A stretch of DNA of 64,000 nucleotides from Ciona intestinalis (GCF_000224145.3 NC_020168.2:5758506-5822505), one strand, 5' to 3'. Shown: positions 26,701-40,434, counted from the first letter of the stretch. The notes: a model not told the origin generated them from the sequence alone. Numbers and translations are program-made.

Positions 26701-28772
26701 ATAATTTAAAAAAAAACGATTAAGCCATTTTCTAGGATCGGACCAGTTATTCCAGCTGCGTATATAGACTTCCTGTTTAAAGATCGGTTAAAGAAGTTAA
26801 GTGACAACGAGGAAATGTTTAATGCGATAACGAACCACAGATAAGTTAAGGCACTAAGCTTAGTTCCATTATGGCCTCGAAAATGCAGTCGCATGTTCGA
26901 ACACTTGATCATATGCCCAACATTATGAGTGCTGGTATCGGAAAATCTGTTGATGTTAAAATAAACTGGGTGTTGAAGAATTAATTAGAAATATTTTCAC
27001 CTATGACCCAAAAATGTATTTTTTTTTATCCACTATTTTAGGCTAGTTTTAGTGTGTATAAATAACACGTTGATGTTTTCGGACAAAGTAACGAAATTTA
27101 ACACTCTCAATGGCGCCCCCAGAACTGTGAACAAATTGCAACAACATAACATTTCTGAATCAGCATTTCCGGAGAAAACAAAAAATATGACTGATGTGAT
27201 AGAAATGTTGGTATATACGCTGGGCTGCTGTTTGTACTGATAATTCACACAAGTGTTTTCTGGTATATATCTCCAGTGAGTTCTCATACATATAGGTGTT
27301 TAATGATAGCATGCGTGTTTATTTACACAAATACTCTGGAAACTGCTTGAATATATATTGGATATAAAAAAGAAAAAAGAAAACATCATTTGCGGAGGTA
27401 AGTGGAAAAAGCCGATTTGCTGAAACTGCTTGAGCTTGTTTCGTAATGGAAAGTCGGGTGTAATTTCACGCTTATTAGAAGCGCAGCGTCGAGCGGCCGA
27501 GCAAGTCATGGTAGCGCTCGGGCCGACGTGGGAGAATTCTGCGTTGTGTGCTCCCGTGACCATTTGTCCTAATACGTTCCGTGTTATCGAAATGCGAATC
27601 CGCCATTTTCCCACATAGTCATATAGTTTGGGTTTGAACAGTAACGATTTTGAATGAACACAACAGGAACTGAATGTGCTTATTAGCGCCGGCTGCTGTC
27701 GCCTACCGTGAGGCACAGTTATGATCATACACATACCATACTCAAGATCATTCAGGGCATGCGTATACGAACGATTGGTTCAAAAAAAGTTGAAATATGT
27801 TATATTTTAAGGGTGTGGCAGGCTCCCACCCACTATACAGCTATTACACGTCGAATGAATCGTGGCGAAAATCGTTGTAAATAAGTTTTCCAGTGCCGCA
27901 CCGTAATCAATTAACTCAATATCGCTTTCAAAGTCGACTTGAAACGATCTAGCGACTTAAGCGTGCGCTACCCGTTTACAAAAACGAGATTATGTACGCA
28001 TAAGCTTGTTAGGCTGTCCTGGCCGCTTAGGAGTAGGACACAAGCGACCTCTCTTAATGAAGACGGACGCCGTTTGTGAGATAAGCGATGATCCCCGGTC
28101 ACAATTGATTCACGGGTACAACACTACAACTGGACATGAAATGTATCCCATTAACCAAAGTGAAAGCCATTAATCGAGTTAAACTCTACCGATAGGTTTA
28201 TTAAGCCGGCCTCTGACGTGTTTTCCTCGGCTTTCCGGGCCGATTTTTGATAATTCTGACGACCAAACTACTTATAAACATTTTATGAATAGAGGGGGGG
28301 TAATTTCAATAACGTTTAACTTTCATAAAGTGGATACGATTAGGTAAGTTAAGTGACATTGACTCCTCATATACTGCCAACTATCCTACACAGGCTGAGG
28401 ATATAAACGTCGTTCGTCTTAATCCGTTCCGTCTAGAAATATATGAACCCACAGTCGCGCTGTATCTAATGTTCTACTATAATTATATTAGTGTCCTGCG
28501 CAAAACATGAGCTCGTTCATAACGCTGTTCATATGTTTCGGCTTGTTTTTGTATATCCTCACAGCTACTTACGTGTGTGTTATGTTCATATAGGGCACGC
28601 AATGTACCGAGCAAGCCGTAAGTATTGAGTATTTCGTTCGGCAACAAAATGTAGAAGTTCTTACATGTGTATATAGTGCTTATGCGCAGTCCGACTGCAA
28701 CAATATATGGTAGCATTACTGTGTGTTTGTCTAAACAAGTTTTCGCGACACTTTCAATTATCGGCAAATCTA

Positions 28773-28937
28773 AACGCGCACCCAACGATCCGAAACCGTA
28801 TCGGCAATTAGTGTCGCCTCCGAAGAAGTAATCTCTGACAAGAGGATCGATCCGACCGGGAAGCTACGAATATGACTCCAAACGGTTAATGAAATCGCTC
28901 GCTTTGACAAATCGCTTTCGTTGCCGCGATCGATGGT
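28773..28937. promoter_or_regulatory. Conserved non-coding element, right copy (pair at 20556-20720)
   Basis: Inverted, ~98% identical partner of the 165 bp left element. Flanks diverge at once on both sides. It is about 11.7 kb upstream of the Irx B start, whereas the left copy is about 13.4 kb upstream of the Irx A start. Confidence 0.75.
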
Positions 28938-30256
28938 CGGGTATCGACTGCTTATTAGCAATGGGGGGAAGACCATTGGGAAGGTTGGGGGATGCTATCT
29001 ACTTTGTCGATTATCGAAGCTCGACACTGCTGCCGACAGCAAGCCATTGAGCGTTGCAATAAACTCTTCTGGTAAAAACAAGTCTTATGCGCTTTCTTAA
29101 TCCTTATATGGACTTGCTGGCGCTTCCGTTTTGAAGAGGTTATTTTAGATTGCGTTTTCCGCTACTTTCCCACAGTCAATTTCGCCCAGTATGGGTTACT
29201 AAAGTTCACGCAGCGATTAAGGTGTTTATCGGCAGTTTTGGAACAATTCTCCTACAGATTTGCAATGTTTACACCTGCTCAAGGTACCGCGATACGCACG
29301 GCTTGCACCACGAACCACCGGCATCCCGACTGGCGACGTCGTTAATTTGGCAGATCTGCTGTTGTTGTTTGCGCCGGCGTGAGGCGCTCGTGGTCGTTAA
29401 AAAGAAAAACCACTGGGTACTGAGACACTGAGGAATCCTGCACGTATTTTGCTAAACGGGTTTATGAAGACTTATGCGAGAATCCACCAAAATCGTGCAT
29501 AAACCGTTGGTATGTGCGTCTGTTGTCTTAAAATTCGCGAGGCTCTGTCGGTCAGGAGAGTCAAAACTAAGATTTCCAACTAAGGACAACGTGTAATATC
29601 TAAGTTAATCTTTCCATATATAGTACTGTCCATGATGGGGTACCGTTAGTACTTTGATCCAACATTTCCTGATTGTATTTTTAAGAATTAACAAGTGGTT
29701 TTACAGGCGCGCGGCTTCGGGTATATGATTCTATAAATAACCTTTGTTTACAATTAAAGGACACGAAAAAAGAACCCATTTTCCCTATACTTTATACATT
29801 TGTAATTTGTTTCCTTAAAAAAATTATTTATGGAATTAATTCCCAAAATATCCATACGACTGAAACGTCACGCACTTATAGCATCTGCATTAACGACCTA
29901 CATTAGGAATTGTGAAACCGCCAACAAGGTGTACGCAGATATTTACAGTCCTTGACAATTGAATGCGTCGTATCCAGGATACGGTGACGCATGTGATGGT
30001 ATGAACGTCCAAACAATCGCGGTGAGCGTTTATTTGTAACGTAGAAGAAAGCACGCGGTAAGCTAAAACGGTTGCTTTCCTATATAGGCCCGTGCTACGC
30101 ACATATACATCTATATAAAGGGAACGTCACCTTACCTCGTTGTTGGACGTTCTGAGCGTCGTAAGCAGCGCTCACAGTGTGAAATTTTAAATATTGGAAT
30201 AATTTGACTTCCTATTTTAAAATATCGGAGTACGAATTCGAGTAAGTTGAAAACAC
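28938..30256. other. Spacer between the two right-hand conserved elements
   Basis: 1.3 kb without a supportable gene; includes one degenerate MITE (29621-29796). The matching left interval (13588-20555) is about 7 kb, so the two arms have changed length very unequally. Confidence 0.5.
29621..29796 (-). mobile_element. MITE copy 7, degenerate
   Basis: Recognisable by TAGTACTG at the start, GGGGTACCGTTAG, a central match to the family and CCCATTTTCCCTATAC at the end; clearly older than the other copies. Confidence 0.45.
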
Positions 30257-30398
30257 AAACCGTCAAACTTAGATCGATATTGGAACGTAGGCCTCCTGAC
30301 ACTAAGCAGTGCACTGTGGCGCTTAATGCGTCGCTTAGCGTGCTCCCCGCTCTGAGGTTAAACGTGTAATTGGAATCGTGTGCCGCCATCCAATTAAT
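30257..30398. promoter_or_regulatory. Conserved non-coding element, right copy (pair at 13446-13587)
   Basis: Inverted partner of the 142 bp left element with three substitutions. It lies about 10 kb upstream of the Irx B start, while its twin is about 6.3 kb upstream of Irx A, so order relative to each gene is kept (this pair nearer the gene, the 165 bp pair further out). Confidence 0.75.
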
Positions 30399-33300
30399 AA
30401 ACTGAAGGTCAGAACAAGACAGAAAGCAGTAAGAGTATCTCTGTAAAAAAGTTTGGTTGTAAACGTGATGTTAGATTTTGTTGAATTTTTACGTTTTGAT
30501 GACACGCAAGCTGCTTTGTGCGTCATTTTAACCAAAATGTCGCGGGCGCTGTTCCGTTTTTCAGTGTGAGCGAAAAGTACAGCTTATTTTATTTTCGCTT
30601 TTCAGCAGCTCTCTCTCGCGTTGATGTGATGTATACAAAACAAGTGCCGACTTCACCATAGGTGCAACGACAAGGTGAAAGGACAGCCTAACAATGACGA
30701 ACGACTCGTAAACACGTTCAAATTAATAGGCCTAAAATATCTAGGTTGTAATTCAAAGAGAAAACAAAAGAAATATAATTTTCTGCGGTGAGACATCGTA
30801 CGTCTTAATAAAGCGCGGTGCGTTACTAATTTTTTCGCTAAATATCATGTGTGTATTTATGTGTTATTGGATTATAAAGATTATCGCAGCCGTGTTGAAA
30901 AATAGTGTTTAAACCAAAATCCTGGAAATTTTATTTTAGGTTTTTACCAGTTTTATAATTCAGGCAGACCACACTACAGCGTGTTTATTCTTACAAGTGC
31001 TGTGGTTAGCTTATAGTTTTAAAATAAGACTTATTCGCACTGACTCTTTAATTGAAACTATTTCAATTATCCAATGTTGCTGTTCGACGCTAAAAAAGGT
31101 GTTTAATAAACTATTCTTGTAGAAGATTTAAGTATTTTCGATAACTATAATTTATAAATTATAACACCCAAACGGACTTGCAATGCGTCGTTACTGGCTT
31201 TGCAATTATGTAGATTTTACTCGGTCAAAAAAAAAACATTAAACTCTCTTTACCAACACGTGCAGTAGATATCAAACAACAACAAACTTTAAGCCTTAAA
31301 TCTGGACAGATGTGACCGATCACCCGGCCAAGGTGATGTTATTGTAAACAACGATTGTAATTCAGTCTAAAATATTTGAACAGATTTAGCAGACGTGCGT
31401 GACAGTGTAAACATATATGCATTACTTCTGTTTGAGTTTTGATATTATTTGAATGGTTATTTAACTATTTTCATTTGTCAAAATTGCCGTAATCCGAAAA
31501 TTAAAGTTGAGTTGGAATTTGACGCGCGATAAATTTCCCATAATTCGGCTCATAAATCAAAACCTGTCGGAGCATGAGCGTACGGCTTGTGCGATAGTGT
31601 CGGGTGATATCTCATCGGTAAAATAAATCTTTCAGCGAGGCAAGGTGACTGCAGGCCTAATTGCGAACGCCGCAAATTGAGCTGTTGAGATGTGACGCGT
31701 GATTAAAGAGATCTTGACCCAAAAACTAAATCATAAACACATTCACCGCTATGTACGGTGTTGGTAATATGAGTTACCTAGGCATACCCGAAAGAACGAT
31801 TTAAGCTCATGTTAAATGTAAGAAGTTAGAGGTTCAATTTACTTGACTGCAAAAGTAGCATTTTAAAGTCCAGAGACGTTTTTATCTGTTGTGTGGCATG
31901 CTGGTGTATATTATAACGTAAATACATTACATATATGCTGTATAAGATATGTAGAACGTACACCATCGCATATGCACAGCAGAGGTACAGCACGTTTACT
32001 AGTCATGTGATTTCCCAATGCGCCGACGAACAAGTATATGTAGACAACATGTTGTTTAGATTTTGAAAGCCACCGTCGCCCATGAACTCACGTTTCCTGC
32101 GACAAACAGTGCTTAAATTATAGTCGGAACTCCGTGATGAGTAGTTCTGCTTAGAAGTCCACGCTTTCCGATAAGATCACAAAGGTAGGAGAGATTCAAA
32201 GCGTCTTTAATCATCGCAAGCTGTGGTTGATTCGGCTTAAAAAGCCTGGCGAGGTAGTGGCACGAAGCGGAAGAATGAACACAGATAGGTCATTATACGA
32301 GAACAGCCCTTAACTGTAGCGAGTTGGTTTGCTGATCAATTAGGCGACTTATCATTACACGTGTCGGCGCTATCAGTGTTCTGCTACACACGGGGTCTTC
32401 GCATTCCTGAGCAGTCCGTTCGTCCGGTAGTCGGACAAAAAGGGATCATTCATAAGCCGGAACGGATATTTAAGGGACAGCTTTGATACGTGATGATCAT
32501 ACCGATGTTTAAATACAGATTGCTGACCGGGAAGCCGCTCACGGGTTGCTGCTAAGCAAATAAACCTCGATATTACGTAAGTCGATAAGAAGACTGCTAC
32601 AATGGGCGTCATTGTACATTTACAGGTACTACATGTGGTGTGGGAGGGTAAAGGGATAAATGTATGTTCGAAACACAAGACAGTTCCTAAGGCGTACCAT
32701 TTGAAAGAATCCATTTTATTTCTGTGACCGCTAAAAAACAAAATGGTGACCTGTTCAGCGGTGAATCGAGACTGTTGATAAACGCTGCGAATACATTCAA
32801 GTCTCGCGGGCATGTCTGATTGTGGTAATCGGTATTAGCAATAATACGAGAACAACGTTGTGGCTTTTGCGAATAGAGAAAAAAATTATCCTAATTTCGC
32901 TTTTATCTGGCCTAAGTCGGTTGGCTCTTTTGCGTAGGATGTCCAGCAACACGGTATGCTGCATTACGCATCTGATCACCGAAGGCTGTTTTCGGTAAAT
33001 GGACTAATCTTGTTTATTCCAGTCTTATCCGCTTCGCCGGAACAGCAGGCTAAAAGGCGAAGTCGTACTGAGTCGGTCACGTTTTTGTACTGGGCGGCTG
33101 CTAGCAGGTAAAACTGTGGGCATGCTCGTGTAGAAGGACCTTATATGGTCGTCTTATGCATGTTGTCTCACGCAACTTCGCAATCCAATCAAAGCCTGCG
33201 AAAAATCAGACGAAAAAATAAAAGGCAGGGCGATGCTAGGGATGAATGAAATATACATGAGATCAGCCATCTCGACTTTAATGTAAGCCCGCCCCGCGCA

Positions 33301-36300
33301 GCACCCGTGCCCGCAAAACAAATCCCACGCTTTCTCGGAGTCGTAAGTCTTTATATTGACACGTTTCAAGCCACGAACACAACTGCTAAGCGTTGGGTTT
33401 TTAAAAAGGTTTCCTCGCCGGACGGAAGCGCGACATTTTAGCGAGCGTGTCATTCATTATAAACGTTGGAAAATCTCCAATAAACCTGGCATGCCACCGG
33501 CTTGATTACAATCGTTTTTGTGATCCGAAGGTAAACGAAGAGTCTGTCGAGTGACGTCCGGCTCGTGCCGGTCCGTTTAATTATGCAGCTCTCCTTTCCG
33601 CGCGCGTCAGATTAAGACGTTCTGTTTACAAGCGGCGGAAAATCGCGCAGGTAATCGCTGTTTGCAGATGCAGACGTCGCGTTCGATCCAAAACAGTTCC
33701 GCTTCGTCAGTGGCAAATTGAAAGCGTCACTGGGCCTTTCCAGGCCGCCCAAATATCGTTTAACTGGCGGTTAAATCATGACTGAGAGTGCATTCTGTCG
33801 TCGGTCATGAAGTGCGAAGAAGCAATGGACATTCACCTATCACGCTCGTGATTAGGTCGAAATTTGCAACTGCCCATAACAATTACTGAGTTGTCGTATA
33901 AGAAGATTGTTATCGATTACCTTGGTGACATTGAACCCATCTGTTGGTTTAACTTACTGGGGCTATTCACTAGGGAAACAAGTGAAATGACGTGTGTCAA
34001 ACTCGCTTAAATTCAATCTGCAACTTCTACGACAGCCAGACCAAAGCAGGCTTTGATTGCGTTGGCGGGCCGGGAAGGAATCTTCTTTTAAATGGCTTAG
34101 ATCATCGTCAATATAGCGTGACTTGGTAATCGCAAGTGGCGACTTAAAGAGCGATCAACAACAACAACAACTCTATATCAAAATAGATCGGGAATTTCTT
34201 GAGAAAGCTTCTGTCCCGTTCTCACTTCTAATTTCGAGAGCACACTTCTCTATAGCGACCAGATCGTTTTATAATTACAACAGAGTCCGAACTCTTGACG
34301 AACGATCGCCATCGGTACCTTGATGAGAAAAATTGCTCGCGTTTCAAGATAATCGATTATTTGTGGTGACAACTGGCCACTATTTGTAGTGATACAGTCG
34401 GTCAGTGGCAATTTAAACCGGTGCTTTATGGAGGGCACGAGGTGGCCAGTGATGCTCATGAATTTCCGGTACTTTCGCTGGTTAAAGATTATTATTCCAC
34501 TCCTTATCTAGATAAAAATCGGATGCAGTTGCGTGAACAGTAAAAACATATTTTTAAATTAAAGAAAATCGCAGCCAGGGCCGCGCCTGTTTTCTGCGGA
34601 CCATCAAGCCGCTGATTTTCTTACAGACTGTCTTATTATAAAACGACAAAGACGAGCATTTCTGCGACTGCGGTTAAACGTTTCTTACTCGAAACCAATA
34701 AAGTGGAAATCGCACCACCGCTATTTGTATTTAGCCTCAGACTGTTGTTTTCTGGTCAAAGAAATCTTCCTTGACCGCGACCCTTCTGTTACAAATGCAT
34801 ATAATGTATTGACGGCTACCGCAAACGACAGGACGTATGGAGAACAATATATGCAGATATAAATACGCGCCCACGTCCAATCGTTAATAACCCTACGTTT
34901 GCCTATTAATAAACGTCAGTGGTGAACGTAGAGTGTGGGGACGTTTCCTCTTTAGCTATCTATACACACTGTGTCATGTGCATTGTCTATGTGGTACACC
35001 GCAATCACAATAGCATCTCATCTATTAGACGATTAATTTTTAGATCGTGACCGGCTCATGCCATATACAAGATAAAGTGTTGAAACGTTCGTGGCAACGC
35101 ACTTGTCTGTTAAGTGGAATCGAAAGATTGGATTCTCTGTATCATTAGAGTTTTATACGAAATGGCCGTCATCTCAGTCCTGACCGGACAGTAAGCATAC
35201 GCCGGCCACTACAGTGCTATGATTCCCACGACACGGGTAGTTCAAGTGCGGTTACGTTTGGTCTCAACACGACTAGTCACTTACGCGTACGCTAGTCGCT
35301 CGTCGGCAGCGTCAGATTTCTGGCATGGATCGCCGGTGGTTCGTTATGAATAATATATCTCGTCACATGCGATTAAAATACACGCATATCGCATTTCCCC
35401 GCCAGCGTCTCCATTCATTATGCAACGCATCCCTCACGATAATAAGTCACCAGCTTTTCCCGTCCGTCCAATTAAGCACAGGCCTTCGAACTTCGCCGTC
35501 AATTTTTGATTCCGCAGCCAAGTTTGGCTGTCGGAGTGATGGCCGACAAGGGTCGTGTAAAAGGCAATCAGCACTTGGTTACTTACGCACGGATTCGACG
35601 CTAAACGAGCGATCGAAAATGGTTAGCGGCTTTAGCTTAAAAGCAGGAACGAGCTATATTTTATGTCAATCATAACAGCAGCATACGGAAACAAACTTAT
35701 ATATACCTCTATACAGAACCGGTCAGTTTTGGTATTGTATTCCATTTAATTAATGATCTAAATAAACGAGCAATTCGATGACAGACTAAGGGTGTATATA
35801 AGGCCGCTCATAAAATTTGTAAAATGGAATCGGTTACAGCAAATTAAGGGAACCGGGTTTTAATCGTAGCACAGGGAGCTCAGAGAACGGATCTTGTTCA
35901 CGTAAGGTGCCAAACAAATAAGGCATGTGCTGCTAAGATTTGTCCCGTGGCGGAAAACAGCTCAATTACAACGCTTGCAAGAACAATAGGCTGTTTAAGC
36001 GAAAGCGGCGATAGGCCACACGCTTTCATGTTGTAAAGTGCTGTACAGTATGGTCAGTTAATTAATGGCAGGAGGTTGTACAGGTCGCAGCGCCAAGCGA
36101 TGGTGATCGCATATTTAAAACAAAGGTATATATGCTAGAAAATGGACAGGTTAGTTTGCGTATACACAAATCAATTGCCGAGAATGTTATGCTAGAACTT
36201 TTAAAAATATGCAAGCAAAACGGGAAAAAAAAAAAGAAAACTTGAGTTCATTGGCATTTGCTATATATTATTCGTTTTAGGTAGATTTATTAAATTTTGT

Positions 36301-38207
36301 CCCTGTTGTACCGAATATCTTATAACTGGTCAATTTTGAACTGAAACGGTCGTATAATTTACCTCAAGGAAACTTTTCATCGAGCCCGGCTTAACTTCTG
36401 TCGTTATAGATCGGCATGGCTTGATGAAATTAACCGAAAGACGGTCAGTGCAAATTCCATTAGACGGAAATCCAGTCGCGACGCGGGGTCACCGCGCTAG
36501 TGCTTAATCAGATCGCTCATTGGTTCGATTATTAATTCGTCGGGCGAGTCTTGTTTGTACGATGGTGGGTCGACGAACGCGCAGACAGCTGGAGCAGCGA
36601 CGACCTGGGCCGTTGCCTCGCGGAAAAGCGGAAACAAGGCGAGTTTAATGGAACGCGATCGAAATTCGTGAGGTATATAGTGAAGTTCGGTGTAAGCATA
36701 AACGGATTGTTCAATTTTAAAGCCGATTTAAAAATAACGAAGAATAAATGAAAACAGCAGTTTGGGCTTGAACTCGAATGGCGACTTTGCCTTTTGCGAT
36801 TTTTATTAAGCGGTTTCGGTAAAATTCTTTTAGACAAACCTCAGGCATTCCAAGCAGGGGCCATTGACGCAGGTAAACTTGTAAACGACGCACTACTTCG
36901 GCAATTTCGTTTATATTTTCGATTGGTAGATATTATCTGGATGTAATCAAGGCTTATAGGAGAAATGCTGCGCTTGTCTAGAAAAAAAACGCCGATTTCT
37001 AAGCGAATATGAGATCGCCTAATAAAGACATTTAATATAAATGATACTTTAAACGAAATTTGACCTATACTTGTTAAACATAATGGCTTTTATATCACAT
37101 TCATACGTAATTTTAATTTCGTTAAACGCATTCTACAATGCCGTGGTGCTGCATACCTACCTTTATTATGGAGAAAAGGGTTACGAGAATATAGTTGAGA
37201 AAACGTTTAAGAAAAACGTTTGCGGCTAAATCTGTAATATATTTTATTCTATATGGATTTTTAATTTATCGACACGATATGAACGTCGAAAAAGTTTAAT
37301 TGTGCTGTCATTGAATTTCTTGGTTACTTTATAAAATTGTTTATTCGGCTCGAAAATTCGTTTAGCAACTTAAATAAAATGTTAATTTAAACGTAAGAAT
37401 ATTAAAACAAGTTAGTAACAACAAACAGAACAAATATTTTAGTTATCACATTGTAGCCATTATTGGTTTTAGCCAAATGCGTTAACATTTACGCGTTATC
37501 CGATTGATGAGTGCGTGAACTTGTCGAACTTGTATGAAGGACGTCCCAAGAATAAGCCAGCCCGATAAAATGCCGATGGAAATGTTAGAATAATCTCAAC
37601 ATCATCATGATAATCTTGCCCGGGGATTAAATGTGCATGAATTTCTGCAAAATTGTTGAATGCACAAAAGCACCGCTTCGGATTTAGTGATGACGAATTT
37701 AACGTTTGGCCCACCTATATTTGCGCTTTTACCGCATACCATACAATCAGCTCAAATTTCACGCTTATTGGCGACCTATATCGAAACACAGTGATGCAGA
37801 CGCACCCTTCGCATGAATCTTTGTGAAAATAGTTGCAGGATGAAATCGCAGTTGCGGAAAATCCGACGAACGAACATTTAACGCTCTTCTAAAATCCGAT
37901 ACCGCAAACGGTCCCGAGAAGTGACATTTCCAAGGCAGGGATTCGTTTAATGTCAGGTCGTGAGCAAGCGCATGTTCAGCACATTCTAGGTGTATTCTTG
38001 GCACAAATTGAACCATTTTGTTTAGAATTGGCGACTTAAAAGAGCAATTCGCAAGTTTAATCATTCCATTTGCTTATTGGCATTCTCAAACGGCGGAAAG
38101 GGTTTTATAAGAAAATATTTTAAAAAATCTTCAAGTGTTTTGGAAACTATAGAAAAACTATAGCAGTAGATTAAAATTGTGTGTAAAATTTTGTGTGTGT
38201 ATATGTA

Positions 38208-38841
38208 TAGTAGGATGGGGGAAGATGGGACATTTTGTCAGATAAGACGTTTTTTTAATTTTCTTTTTACGGACCCCCATTTAATGATAATTAAGAAAAT
38301 GTTGTTGTAGATATATTCGACAGTAATATCACGACTTTATAAAACCCGCGACAAAACTGATTACTGTTTTAAAATATTTAAAAAAAATATGTAAAAGAGA
38401 AACAGTAGAATTTAAACAGGTGCGAAATAGTAAGGTGCTATACTTCTGAATGTCGCAAAAATAATACTAAGGCCAATAAAGTTTTGTAAAATTACGTGAG
38501 CAAAGAAAAGAATGTTTAAACCTGATTTTCAAAGCGTACAGTATTATTTTGTGTTATTTACTCGTATTTCTAATAATAAATTTCCCCTAATAATCAAAAT
38601 TAACATTTATTTTAAACTGTCCCTTTTTATCCTGTGTTTTTTCGAATTTGTAAAATTTCACCTGTTGTGCGGATCGCTAAATAACTCCGTGTGTTTTATT
38701 ATATTTTTTTTGAATTGCTGTCAATCAATAAAGGAAGGATAGTACTAATTTGTAGTATTACCCAAAAACCGCAATCTATTTTGATTTTGAAAATATTTGG
38801 CAATATGTGCTTAAGTGTCCTATCTTCCCCCATTGTACTAT
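38208..38841 (+). mobile_element. Enlarged MITE-ended element (copy 8)
   Basis: Starts TAGTAGGATGGGGGAAGATG and ends GTCCTATCTTCCCCCATTGTACTA like ordinary copies, but the ends are ~635 bp apart instead of ~190. Either AT-rich sequence was inserted into a copy, or this is a longer relative from which the short ones derive. No coding domain is recognisable inside. Confidence 0.5.
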
Positions 38842-39158
38842 AATATTTTTTAAATTACTTAATAGTTTATTGTAAGAACTTAAAAAATACTTATAGCAGC
38901 ACGCAACAGCTAACAATAACTATTTTTAATTTATAGTTTGCAACAAAAAATCTAATTTTAAAAATTAGAGAAGCATTTAAGTAAACATTTCAAGGTGTAT
39001 TTTAGTAGTACAAGTACCGATCGTACACATTATGAGCGCAGATCGTACACATTATTGTGTACAGCTTTACTATGGAGCATTGTAAAAAAATATTCTGTAT
39101 GAGTAAATATTAACTCATGCCGTAAAAAAGTTAAAACAGTCCGGAATAAACGATGAAG

Positions 39159-39345
39159 TACTGTGGGGTAAGATGGGACACCTTTAGATAATATCTAAGT
39201 TTCCTTACCGTGTTTTAAACAATTAACAACGATTTGTGGAAGCTGTGAGGATACAGTATTATACTTCTTTGAATGTTCTTTGTTTACTGCCAAACGGGAC
39301 GAGAAAATAGAATAAAAGGTGTCCCATTTCCCCCAATCTGCTTTA
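39159..39345 (-). mobile_element. MITE copy 9
   Basis: Starts TACTGTGGGGTAAGATGGGA, ends AAGGTGTCCCATTTCCCCCAATC; full length and one of the best preserved copies. Confidence 0.75.
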
Positions 39346-39572
39346 TTTGTTTAATTAAAATGGAATAAACAAATTTTGAATGGCGACCGTTTTAAAATAT
39401 TTTTCTTTTTTAAAGAATGGTTTAGAAATATCCCAGGGGATAATTAAGTGCGGTAGAATAAAGGTTAGAAACACAAAATGTGGATGTATCAATGCATGGT
39501 ATGAGACATATAGTGTGTAATCTTCTAGCAGGAATTATTTAATTTAACATCTGCGCATATTTTTGTTATGGC

Positions 39573-39676
39573 GTTTTGCTTAAAATAAATAGGTTTTTGC
39601 TTAAAAAAAATATGTTTTTGCTTAATATAAATATGTTTTCGCTTAAAAAAAATATGTTTTTGCTTAAAATAAATAT
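39573..39676. repeat. 21-bp tandem repeat, five units
   Basis: Five units of roughly GTTTTTGCTTAAAATAAATAT (the first is 20 bp). Because the unit is a multiple of three, a minus-strand frame stays open through all copies and would give repeats like FKQKHIY, but nothing else supports a protein. Confidence 0.75.
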
Positions 39677-40434
39677 TTTTTATTTTTCGCGAATTGTAGT
39701 TTTTTAACATCGCGAATGTCGTTTTAGGAAAACTTCTGTTAAATGTTATTTACGTCAGTTCGAGTTCTGATTATTTACGGAAAGAAATGCGTTTTTAACA
39801 TTTAAGATTAAGAGGTTTATACAAGAACTCTGCTGAAGTATATGCACTACTAGACTATTTAAATAAACAAACACAAAAAAAACAAGAAATTATCTACAAG
39901 TTGAAACACACATACATTTCGAGATTACCGTTCTTTTTTAAATAAATGGTTACGATCAAAATGCGTTGAAAAAAATCATAAACCTTTGTTGTTTAAAAAC
40001 ATAATACTATGTGGAGTGGATATTTTAATTTGTGTTACATAGTTGAGCACACATATTACCAAGTAGTCTATCAAAACACGAGTTGTAAGCAAGTAAAAAT
40101 ACAAACGCGACTCGTCGGACCTACTGGTGGCGCCCAACATAAATCTATCGCCTTTCTTGATTCTCTCGACCTGGAAGCAATGGCCGATGCCTTTTTTATT
40201 CGTTACTGCCAAAGAGATGCTTGCGCACGGGGCAGAAGATTTTAATCGCTTGTGTACATCATCGTTGATACTCGTAGCATCTCAACGGGAGTAAATTTAA
40301 TAAATGCAAGAAGTTATACTGTATGGTTTGAATGCTCTAGGTCAATGTTTTTGTTTTGTACGCAGGTTGATTTCGTTTAGAACTTGTTTAAGTCGCATTT
40401 TTATTAAAAGTGAAGCATAATTAACAGCGTGCAT

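Larger units (their letters stand above)
20721..28772. other. Central spacer of the inverted Irx locus
   Basis: The region around the symmetry centre. I see no gene and no visible inverted match between its two halves. It holds one shortened MITE (21759-21867), a possible very decayed one near 25363-25440, and a cluster of CRE-like sites (23615-23736). Open frames here (for example 22277-22588 and 27300-27734) lack recognisable domains. Confidence 0.45.
30399..40434. other. Irx B upstream region, no gene seen
   Basis: Ten kilobases upstream of Irx B without a convincing gene. It holds MITE copies at 38208-38841 (enlarged) and 39159-39345, and a 21-bp tandem repeat at 39573-39676. Open frames of up to about 146 codons (32373-32813) show no domain. 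The last few hundred bases presumably contain the Irx B promoter and 5' untranslated region; I see no clear TATA box. Confidence 0.5.

Noticed and set aside
32373-32813. 146-codon open frame in the spacer
   Set aside because: Largest frame of the spacer but without domain, splice sites or a copy in the left arm.
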